DNA from: Hydrogenothermaceae bacterium
GTDB lineage: Bacteria; Aquificota; Aquificia; Aquificales; Hydrogenothermaceae
Reading direction: 5' to 3'
Length of the DNA stretch: 8,127 nucleotides
Assembly (NCBI GenBank): GCA_027052485.1
Contig: JALUFA010000181.1
Coordinates: 1 to 8,127 of the forward strand
In this document: in pieces, positions 1 through 6,618 of the stretch
Position numbering within the stretch: the first letter of the stretch is position 1
Layout: each line of letters starts with the position of its first letter
The notes under the pieces: model-generated
The model's input: the letters and a program-made list of their open reading frames with translations, nothing else
Databases searched by the model: none
What the model was told of the DNA's origin: nothing
Made by a program: the position numbers and the translations under genes

Positions 1-24
1 CTTTAAACCTTTAACTTTTGCCAT
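1..24 (-). CDS. 5' end of an unidentified minus-strand gene (partial)
   Basis: The minus strand has an ATG at 24-22 followed by seven sense codons to the window edge, giving MAKVKGLK. A perfect GGAGG (plus-strand CCTCC at 35-39) sits 10 nt upstream of that ATG, and a TATAAT hexamer lies further upstream. This arrangement is what one expects of a gene transcribed divergently from guaB. Eight residues are too few to identify a family, so no function is proposed. The call rests on the ribosome binding site and start codon only. Confidence 0.5.
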
Positions 25-68
25 TAACTTCAAGCCTCCGGAAATTTAGGTAGATAACGGATTTTAAT

Positions 69-74
69 ATTATA
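69..74 (-). promoter_or_regulatory. Candidate -10 element for the minus-strand gene at the left edge
   Basis: The minus strand reads TATAAT, a perfect sigma-70 -10 hexamer, about 45 nt upstream of the start at position 24. No good -35 hexamer is visible 16-18 nt further upstream, so this is a weak call in very AT-rich DNA. The guaB promoter must also lie in 25-164. TATA-like stretches at 71-81 and 103-111 are possible plus-strand -10 elements, but none is paired with a convincing -35. Confidence 0.3.
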
Positions 75-140
75 GTATAAAATTTACTAATTGTTGAATT
101 GGTGATAAAATGAAAAAAATTTAATTAAATTTCGACTTAA

Positions 141-1634
<1,494 letters not shown>

Positions 1635-1652
1635 AATCAGGAGGTGAAAAAA

Positions 1653-1778
1653 ATGTCTCATCCTCCTATAACAGCAATTATTGGAGCAGTGGCCTTTTTA
1701 GCAATAGGAGCTTTTATTCTGTTTTTTCTCATTAGAGATGCTATAAGGCAGATGAAAAATAAAGATGAGGGTGAATAA
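1653..1778 (+). CDS. 41-residue single-span membrane protein
   Basis: A small open reading frame lies in the gap between guaB and the next gene. It starts at ATG 1653, preceded by a near-perfect AGGAGGTG (1639-1646) at 6-nt spacing, one of the strongest ribosome binding sites in the window. The 41 residues start MSHPPITAII and have one hydrophobic helix (about residues 6-27, rich in Ile, Ala, Phe and Leu). A basic RDAIRQMKNK stretch and an acidic DEGE end follow. By the positive-inside rule this predicts a periplasmic N-terminus and a short cytoplasmic tail. It begins 18 nt after guaB and stops 2 nt before the next start, so it is almost certainly co-transcribed and perhaps translationally coupled. 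I do not recognise a family. The size resembles small accessory subunits of membrane complexes, but there is no evidence for a partner. Confidence 0.75.
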   Translation: MSHPPITAIIGAVAFLAIGAFILFFLIRDAIRQMKNKDEGE

Positions 1779-1780
1779 AC

Positions 1781-2140
1781 TTGGAAAAGGATAAAATTTC
1801 AACCTTCAGTATGTTATTATCACAGGAGATAACCAATCTTCAAAGGTTTGTCATAAAAAATCCCCTCGGTTCTGATGAGTTCTGGAGTGAGTGGCAGTCA
1901 AAAGCCGGTGAGATAATCGTTACAAAGGCTGCCATAAAAAGAGCCTTCAAGCTGTATGCCGATACGCTGACAGAAGAAGAAAAACTTAAACTTACAAGTC
2001 TTCTCGAAGCCTACAAAGAGATATCAAGTTATTTAGAACTTTTACGACAAACTGCCCTAAAAATCAAAGGCATAGACGCTGCAAACTGGGATATATTTGA
2101 TGGTTTAGAAGGTAGCGATAACGAAGACTCGCAGATTTAA
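1781..2140 (+). CDS. 119-residue helical protein of unknown function, TTG start
   Basis: The reading frame opens with TTG at 1781, 2 nt after the stop of the membrane mini-protein. A GAGG at 1767-1770, inside the upstream gene, provides the ribosome binding site. The first in-frame ATG is at 1811, but it would lack a comparable site and drop ten residues, so the TTG is preferred. The protein is soluble, with no signal peptide or membrane segment. It looks almost entirely alpha-helical, with amphipathic stretches at about 5-25, 45-62 and 64-96, a Trp-containing FWSEWQ segment near 34-39, and an acidic tail (GSDNEDSQ). I do not recognise a family and propose no function. The stop at 2138-2140 abuts the pgk ribosome binding site, so it belongs to the same transcript. 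Confidence 0.8.
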   Translation: MEKDKISTFSMLLSQEITNLQRFVIKNPLGSDEFWSEWQSKAGEIIVTKAAIKRAFKLYADTLTEEEKLKLTSLLEAYKEISSYLELLRQTALKIKGIDAANWDIFDGLEGSDNEDSQI

Positions 2141-2152
2141 GGAGGGTTATTG

Positions 2153-3349
2153 ATGTTCGATAACTTCCTAACACTGGAAGAAGTTGATGTTAACGGTAAA
2201 CGGGTTTTTGTCCGTGTTGATTACAACGTACCTATAGACGAGCATGGGGCGATTGTTGACGATACAAGGATAAGAGAAACAATACCAACAATAAATTACC
2301 TAATAGATAGAGACGCTAAGATTATACTCGCCTCCCATATGGGAAGACCAAAAGGAGAAAGAAAGCCCGAGTACTCTCTATACCCTGTGGCAAAGAGGCT
2401 TGAAAGACTTCTAGGATTTCCAGTAAAGTTTGCTCCAGATTGTGTAGGTAAAGACGTTGAAAGCATGGTGTCTCAGTTAAAAGAAGGAGAAGTTTTACTC
2501 CTTGAAAACCTGCGTTTCCATAAAGAGGAAGAAAGTAACGACCCTGAGTTTGCTAAACAGTTAGCCAGTCTGGCAGATATCTACGTTATAGATGCGTTCG
2601 GCACATGCCACAGAAAGCATGCCTCTATGTATGGAATAAAAGACTACATACAACCGGTTGTTATGGGATTTCTCCTTGAAAGGGAACTAAAGTTCTTTGA
2701 AAAAGCTCTGCTTAACCCCCAAAGACCTGTTGTAGCCTTTATTGGAGGCTCAAAGGTTTCATCTAAGTTAGGAGTTTTAAAACACCTTATTGATAGGGTT
2801 GATAAGATTTTTATCGGTGGAGCGATGGCTTTTACCTTTATAAAGGCTCTCGGTTATCCAGTTGGAAGTTCCCTCGTTGAAGACGATATGATAAATGAAG
2901 CTCTAGACATAATAGAGCAGTCTAAAAGGCTTGGGGTAAAAATATACTTACCAATAGACTTTGTATGCGGGCAGGCAGTTTCAGAACAAACACCGGTTAT
3001 AGAAGTCCCGTGGCAGGAAATTCCAGAAGGATGGATGGGCTTAGACATAGGTCATGTATCTTCATCCTTTATAAAAGAAATCTTGAAAGACGCTCAAACA
3101 ATCGTTTGGAATGGACCAATGGGCGTGTTTGAGCTTGAGAAGTTCAAAAGGGGAACTTTTGAGTTAGCCCACGCCATAGCTGAATCTGCAGCTTTATCTA
3201 TCGCAGGTGGTGGAGATACAGATTATGCCATCCACAAGGCAGGAGTAGCAGATGATATCAGCTATATTTCAACAGGTGGTGGTGCTTTTTTGGAACTTTT
3301 AGAAGGGAAAATGCTACCTTGCCTAGAGGCGATTACAAAAAAGGAGTAG
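2153..3349 (+). CDS. pgk: Phosphoglycerate kinase
   Basis: Cytoplasmic kinase that interconverts 3-phosphoglycerate + ATP and 1,3-bisphosphoglycerate + ADP in glycolysis and gluconeogenesis. The 398 residues are typical of bacterial enzymes. N-domain substrate motifs are RVDYNVP (21-27, Asp23 and Asn25), HMGRPKG (62-68, Arg65), ENLRF (Arg121) and DAFGTCHRKHAS (147-158, Arg154). The C-domain nucleotide site shows GGSKVSSKLGVL (Lys201), WNGPMGVFE (319-327, Glu327), AGGGDT (351-356) and STGGGAFLE. Several positions differ from the commonest forms, such as RVDY for RVDF, but all key residues are present. The start is ATG 2153, 6 nt after GGAGGG (2141-2146). A TTG immediately before it (2150) is in frame but too close to the ribosome binding site. 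The gene lies 12 nt after the 119-residue gene and 3 nt before the phosphatase, rather than beside gap. Confidence 0.97.
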   Translation: MFDNFLTLEEVDVNGKRVFVRVDYNVPIDEHGAIVDDTRIRETIPTINYLIDRDAKIILASHMGRPKGERKPEYSLYPVAKRLERLLGFPVKFAPDCVGKDVESMVSQLKEGEVLLLENLRFHKEEESNDPEFAKQLASLADIYVIDAFGTCHRKHASMYGIKDYIQPVVMGFLLERELKFFEKALLNPQRPVVAFIGGSKVSSKLGVLKHLIDRVDKIFIGGAMAFTFIKALGYPVGSSLVEDDMINEALDIIEQSKRLGVKIYLPIDFVCGQAVSEQTPVIEVPWQEIPEGWMGLDIGHVSSSFIKEILKDAQTIVWNGPMGVFELEKFKRGTFELAHAIAESAALSIAGGGDTDYAIHKAGVADDISYISTGGGAFLELLEGKMLPCLEAITKKE

Positions 3350-3352
3350 TTT

Positions 3353-4144
3353 ATGGTACTTGATGATTTTCTGCTGTCAGCAAAAGAGGCTGCTATTATC
3401 GGTGGGCTGATTTTAAAAGAGAACTTCAAAAAAATAAAACTTAACGACATCGAAGAAAAAGGTAGAAAAGATTTTGTCACATACGTAGATAAACTTTCTG
3501 AAGAAAGGATAAGAGATTTTATCCTATCAAAGTACAAAGACCATGCGTTTTTAGGTGAAGAAGACGGGGTTGTAGGAAACAAAGACAGTGAGTACCTGTG
3601 GATAGTAGACCCGTTAGATGGAACAAAAAACTACATAAATGGTTTTGATATATTTGCCGTTTCGGTAGCCCTACAACACAGAGAAACAGAAGAAATTGTA
3701 GTTGGAAGTGTTTACATACCAATGTTTGATAAGCTCTTCTGGGCTTCAAAAGGAAACGGTGCATACATGAATGGGAAAAAGATTTCTGTTTCCAACCGTA
3801 ATCCAGAGCTTGCCATTGTAGCTACAGGTTTTCCATTTAGAAATCCTGAAGAGATAGATAGATACCTTAAAGCCTTTAGAGAGGCTATGATACGTTTTTC
3901 TGCCGTCAGGAGGCCGGGAGCTGCAGCGGTAGACCTTGCCCTTACAGCAGAAGGCGTGTTTGACGGTTTTTTTGAGATGAAGCTTTCTATATGGGACATA
4001 GCCGCCGGCTCGCTGCTAGTGAAAGAGGCTGGAGGAGTGTACTCTAACTTTGAAGGGAAGGACATCCTTGATGGAAACGTTATTGCCGGCGGCCAAACCA
4101 TTTATAACGAGCTTTATGAGATTGTAAAGAAAACCTTGCTCTAA
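3353..4144 (+). CDS. suhB: Inositol-1-monophosphatase family phosphatase
   Basis: Mg2+-dependent, Li+-sensitive-type sugar phosphatase of the inositol monophosphatase superfamily, 263 residues, cytoplasmic. Motif 1 is WIVDPLDGTKNY, with metal ligands Asp86 and Asp89 and Thr91. The upstream metal ligand is Glu69 in FLGEEDG. Motif 2, WDIAAGSLLVKEAGG, carries Asp215. All catalytic residues of the family are therefore present. The start ATG 3353 is 6 nt after AAGGAG (3341-3346), which overlaps the end of pgk, so the two are tightly linked. The symbol suhB reflects the closest well-known bacterial relative. In thermophiles members of this family also dephosphorylate fructose-1,6-bisphosphate, and the neighbouring pgk makes that role worth considering. 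The sequence alone does not settle the substrate. It is the last gene of the operon, and its TAA overlaps the queH stop. Confidence 0.93.
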   Translation: MVLDDFLLSAKEAAIIGGLILKENFKKIKLNDIEEKGRKDFVTYVDKLSEERIRDFILSKYKDHAFLGEEDGVVGNKDSEYLWIVDPLDGTKNYINGFDIFAVSVALQHRETEEIVVGSVYIPMFDKLFWASKGNGAYMNGKKISVSNRNPELAIVATGFPFRNPEEIDRYLKAFREAMIRFSAVRRPGAAAVDLALTAEGVFDGFFEMKLSIWDIAAGSLLVKEAGGVYSNFEGKDILDGNVIAGGQTIYNELYEIVKKTLL

Positions 4145-5319
4145 ACTAATTTTCCAAATACTTCAGATGGATTTATCCGAATATACCCTGTCTGAAGTTT
4201 TTCTTTATTCTTTTCAATAAATGCCAGTACTTCTTCAAGTTTTAACTTGTCTACAGACGTACAAAAAAGTTTCTCTCCGGAAGTGTTCCCAACAAACAAT
4301 ATCTGTGTTTTTGCTGATGGGTCAAACTCTGTTTTTAGCTGAAACTCAAACTTCTCATCAGGTTTAACCTCAACATTCTCAAATACAAAAATTGGGTCAG
4401 TTATGTATCGCGGCCTTTCTAATCGAACATTTTTTACATCATCAACAAGCCATACCTTTACATTTGATTTAACAAAAGAAACGACCTTTTTATCTTTTTC
4501 ATCTTTTATCTGCTTGACCCTATCCCTCAAAATTCCTCTTATAGGAGCTGAATAAGGCAGGACTTCATGAAAAACAGGTTCTTTGTTTTTTTTCACTATA
4601 GACTGGAGGACTTTCCAGTTTATAAAGCTAAACTCTTCCTCCTCACAAGAAATACCAAGATTTTCCGCAAATGTTCTGATTTGTTTTATAAGTAGTTTTT
4701 CCTCTGTTGAACCTGGAAGTATATCTTTAGAAAACTTTACAAGCTCAGGTACATACTCTAATCCTTTCCTCTGCTGGAATAACCCATATATGCAGCCGCA
4801 GTAGTTTTGGTGGTAAAGCTGCATCTGTTTTGAGAGTTTATTCATCTTTTCAACGCCACCACCTTTTCTAAACTCTACAGGTAAAAACTCAAGCCCGTAC
4901 TTTTCTGCAATTTTAGTTCCAACCTGTGATAAAACCTCAAAATCCTTTTTAGGACTCATCATTAAAACTGTTGTGAACTTGTTAAATCCTTGCTCTTTTG
5001 CAACCTGAGCTGACTTTTCAAGTCTTACATCGTGGCATACAGTACATCTTGCACCCCTTTCAGGTTCATTTTCTAGACCTTTTACGGCCTTTAACCAGTT
5101 TTCAACGTCGTACTCTCCCTTTTCACACTCTATACCAAGGTCATCACACACCCTTTTTGTTTCAATCCATCTTAGCTCGTACTCTTCCTGTGGGTGTATG
5201 TTAGGGTCATAAAAGTATCCCTTTAACTTAGCCTCTGGGAACTCTTCTTTAAGTTTCCTAAGAGCCCATACCGCATCTACGCCACAGCATATATGAACTA
5301 GTATTTTTTCTTTTTCCAT
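4141..5319 (-). CDS. queH: Epoxyqueuosine reductase QueH, long form
   Basis: QueH (formerly DUF208 / COG1636) is an iron-sulfur enzyme that reduces epoxyqueuosine to queuosine in tRNA, the last step of queuosine synthesis, and is unrelated in sequence to the cobalamin-dependent QueG. The family signature is complete: HICC (Cys11, Cys12), FYDPNIHPQEEYELR (36-50), RCTVCHDVRL (Cys92, Cys95) and YCGCIYGL (Cys174, Cys176). These six cysteines are the expected metal ligands. The protein has 392 residues, whereas the catalytic domain needs only about 190-200. The remainder (about 200-392) is an extension I cannot assign, containing Cys225, Cys353 and several predicted beta strands. The CCGVD after the first cysteines differs from the common CCAPC form. 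The start ATG 5319 has only a weak AGGTAGAG ribosome binding site. The 3' end overlaps the convergent phosphatase gene by 4 nt. queH appears to be monocistronic in this window. Confidence 0.9.
   Translation of the reverse strand: MEKEKILVHICCGVDAVWALRKLKEEFPEAKLKGYFYDPNIHPQEEYELRWIETKRVCDDLGIECEKGEYDVENWLKAVKGLENEPERGARCTVCHDVRLEKSAQVAKEQGFNKFTTVLMMSPKKDFEVLSQVGTKIAEKYGLEFLPVEFRKGGGVEKMNKLSKQMQLYHQNYCGCIYGLFQQRKGLEYVPELVKFSKDILPGSTEEKLLIKQIRTFAENLGISCEEEEFSFINWKVLQSIVKKNKEPVFHEVLPYSAPIRGILRDRVKQIKDEKDKKVVSFVKSNVKVWLVDDVKNVRLERPRYITDPIFVFENVEVKPDEKFEFQLKTEFDPSAKTQILFVGNTSGEKLFCTSVDKLKLEEVLAFIEKNKEKLQTGYIRINPSEVFGKLV
4160..4206 (+). terminator. Intrinsic terminator of the guaB-suhB operon, inside queH
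   Basis: A perfect 8-bp inverted repeat (ACTTCAGA at 4160-4167, TCTGAAGT at 4191-4198) extends inward by two G-U pairs and a G-C pair. This gives an 11-bp stem with a 17-nt loop. The plus strand continues with TTTT, C, TTT (4199-4206), the U-rich tail of an intrinsic terminator. It lies 16 nt beyond the phosphatase stop, in the right direction. On the minus strand no T-run follows, so it would not stop queH transcription. The stem is modest in GC and the loop is long, so strength is uncertain. Confidence 0.6.
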
Positions 5320-5353
5320 AATCTCTACCTTAAATGCGAATTAACTAATAGAT

Positions 5354-5359
5354 ATTATA
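5354..5359 (-). promoter_or_regulatory. Candidate -10 element for queH
   Basis: The minus strand reads TATAAT, a perfect -10 hexamer. Transcription would start near 5347, giving a leader of about 28 nt before the queH ATG. The sequence 17 nt upstream (CTGTAC) is a poor -35, so the promoter may depend on other contacts or an activator. Confidence 0.4.
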
Positions 5360-5366
5360 TTCTGCC

Positions 5367-5395
5367 TTGCCACTTAGTACAGATAACCTTATCTT
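5367..5395 (+). promoter_or_regulatory. Candidate sigma-70 promoter for the 357-residue protein
   Basis: TTGCCA (5367-5372, five of six matches to TTGACA) is followed by exactly 17 nt and TATCTT (5390-5395, four of six matches to TATAAT). Transcription would start near 5402, about 37 nt before the ATG, leaving room for the strong AAGGAGG at 5425-5431. Confidence 0.4.
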
Positions 5396-5438
5396 AATAA
5401 TTGAATAAAGAATCTAATATCTGAAAGGAGGGCTGCAG

Positions 5439-6512
5439 ATGGCAGTAATCTATGGAAAAGTTGAAAGTCCCGAAGACATTCGCCGTATCAACTGTATCAT
5501 CAGAGATGAGATGTTGAATGTTGAAACACCAGAACAGTTAACAGACCTAAAGAAGAGAAGTGATTACCTTTGTACGTTAACATACTCTCCTTTCTGGAAG
5601 AAGAAGTTTGGAAGTTTGGTTGAAAAGATGAGGGAAGTCGCATGTGAGGAAAATAGGGTTAGTGTAAGACTTGCAAACTTTGTAGCTAAGGTTAAAGGCT
5701 GGGATAAAGAGTATCATCCTTGGGGTGAAAATAAAATCTCTATAGAAGATAAACTAAAAGAGCTTCCTGAAGAGATAATGAAAGAAGTTCAGGAGGCTAT
5801 TGTAGACCTGGAGCTATCGCCTGAAATCTTAGAAGATATAAGAAAAAGCTTTTGTAATATAAGAAAAGCTATGGTTTTAGCTGAAACTCCAGAACAACTG
5901 GAAGCATTAAAAAGACAAAGTAATCTACTTGTGGCAATCACCCACTTACCAGACTTTAGAGAAAGATTTTCTGACGTTATAGATAAAGTTGATGAACTAG
6001 TACAAAAAGAAGAGGAAAGAACAGTAAAAACCGCTAACATAGTGGCAGAAGCAAACGGATGGAACATCGAGTTTGCAAGATGGTCTCAAGATGAAATGAG
6101 AGAAGATGAGTCTATAGAACAGTACGTACAACGTCTAATGGAAGAAGAAGAGAAAGCAGAAAAGTACATCCCAACTGAGGCTAAATACAAAGAGGGAAGA
6201 GTCTTATGGCTTGTTTACTACCATCCTAAGAAAAAAAGATACTATGCAAAAAGAGTATACTTCCCAGGAGTTTCAAGAAACATACAGATGGAAGGTCCAG
6301 GAGAGTTTGTCAACAAGTTTGGTAGAAAGGTTTACGGTGTAAAAATAACATACGAAACCCTCGTTGCACCAACTACTATAAGAAGAGGAAACGTTGTTAT
6401 CCGTCTTCCTGAAAGATGGGTAAAAAGAACTAAAGTAGTACCACTTCCAGAAGTAGCCCAAGAAGTAAAACTACAAGAAGAAAGACCAGAGTTTGCATAC
6501 TCTATAGCTTAA
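5439..6512 (+). CDS. 357-residue protein of unknown function with duplicated 84-residue module
   Basis: I do not recognise this protein. It starts at ATG 5439, 7 nt after AAGGAGG, a strong ribosome binding site. It has no signal peptide or membrane segment and is likely cytoplasmic. Residues 12-95 and 132-215 are two copies of one helical module that align without gaps (33 of 84 identities by eye). Each copy has an EDIR start, a central ETPEQL motif and a C-terminal AN-x-VA then GW then W pattern. The copies are joined by an acidic linker. Residues 221-242 form a highly charged helix (Glu-rich). Residues 243-335 form a basic, beta-looking domain with many Lys, Arg and Tyr (for example YHPKKKRYYAKRVYF and RRGNVVIRLPERW), which could bind nucleic acid or another polyanion; that is speculation. 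The gene stands alone between queH and dnaE. The strong site and candidate promoter suggest good expression. Codon use resembles its neighbours, so there is no sign of recent transfer. Confidence 0.88.
   Translation: MAVIYGKVESPEDIRRINCIIRDEMLNVETPEQLTDLKKRSDYLCTLTYSPFWKKKFGSLVEKMREVACEENRVSVRLANFVAKVKGWDKEYHPWGENKISIEDKLKELPEEIMKEVQEAIVDLELSPEILEDIRKSFCNIRKAMVLAETPEQLEALKRQSNLLVAITHLPDFRERFSDVIDKVDELVQKEEERTVKTANIVAEANGWNIEFARWSQDEMREDESIEQYVQRLMEEEEKAEKYIPTEAKYKEGRVLWLVYYHPKKKRYYAKRVYFPGVSRNIQMEGPGEFVNKFGRKVYGVKITYETLVAPTTIRRGNVVIRLPERWVKRTKVVPLPEVAQEVKLQEERPEFAYSIA
5472..5723 (+). repeat. First copy of protein-level tandem module (residues 12-95)
   Basis: This copy runs from EDIRR to the Trp of EYHPW. 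It aligns without gaps to residues 132-215 of the same protein, with a 120-residue period. Identities include EDIR, Cys19, Met25, ETPEQL, Lys38, Ser41, Pro50, Phe56, GW (87-88) and Trp95. The DNA copies are no longer closely similar, so the duplication is old. Confidence 0.85.
5832..6083 (+). repeat. Second copy of protein-level tandem module (residues 132-215)
   Basis: The partner of the copy at residues 12-95, running from EDIRK to the Trp of EFARW. The shared ETPEQL (149-154), the AN-x-VA (199-203), the GW pair (207-208) and the final Trp215 sit at identical offsets. The conserved aromatic and hydrophobic positions suggest two copies of one small helical fold. Confidence 0.85.
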
Positions 6513-6522
6513 TCTCAGGTTG

Positions 6523-6580
6523 CCCCCTCTCTTCTCTCCCTTCCTTTTTTTTCTCATTGAATTTTCCCTTTCCCTTTTTT
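6523..6580 (+). other. Polypyrimidine tract between the unknown gene and dnaE
   Basis: Positions 6523-6555 are 33 consecutive pyrimidines and 6562-6580 another 19, separated only by ATTGAA. The tract begins 11 nt after the stop of the upstream gene. No hairpin is visible, so this is not a standard intrinsic terminator. A C-rich, G-poor unstructured RNA is what a Rho loading site looks like, so Rho-dependent termination of the upstream gene is a reasonable inference. Positions 6525-6540 also form a perfect 16-nt mirror repeat (8+8), the geometry that can fold into triplex H-DNA. Confidence 0.6.
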
Positions 6581-6585
6581 AGATT
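6557..6585 (+). promoter_or_regulatory. Candidate dnaE promoter
   Basis: TTGAAT (6557-6562) and TAGATT (6580-6585) are spaced by 17 nt, each matching four of six consensus positions. Transcription would start near 6592, about 27 nt before the dnaE ATG. The spacer is the second half of the pyrimidine tract. The hexamers are imperfect in AT-rich DNA, so this is tentative. Confidence 0.3.
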
Positions 6586-6618
6586 ATTTACACTCATCTA
6601 ACTTTCCTAGGAGAAAAA

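Noticed and set aside
2150..2152. TTG as the start codon of pgk
   Set aside because: The ATG at 2153 has the better 6-nt spacing from GGAGGG and matches the usual start; a TTG one codon earlier adds nothing.
3262..4101. Several antisense frames (3262-3582, 3519-3764, 3712-4101) opposite pgk and the phosphatase
   Set aside because: They sit opposite conserved coding sequence, overlap each other in different frames, and have shadow-like composition and no domain.
4583..5204. Two plus-strand frames (4583-4804 and 4998-5204) opposite queH
   Set aside because: queH carries all its family motifs on the other strand; these frames have no ribosome binding site and resemble nothing.
5789..6461. Minus-strand frames (5789-6067 and 6273-6461) opposite the 357-residue protein
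   Set aside because: The plus-strand protein shows internal homology between its two modules, which proves it is the coding frame; the minus-strand frames are low-complexity shadows.
6513..6618. Hairpin terminator after the 357-residue gene
   Set aside because: I searched for an inverted repeat before the T-rich runs and found none, since the region is almost purely pyrimidine and cannot pair with itself.
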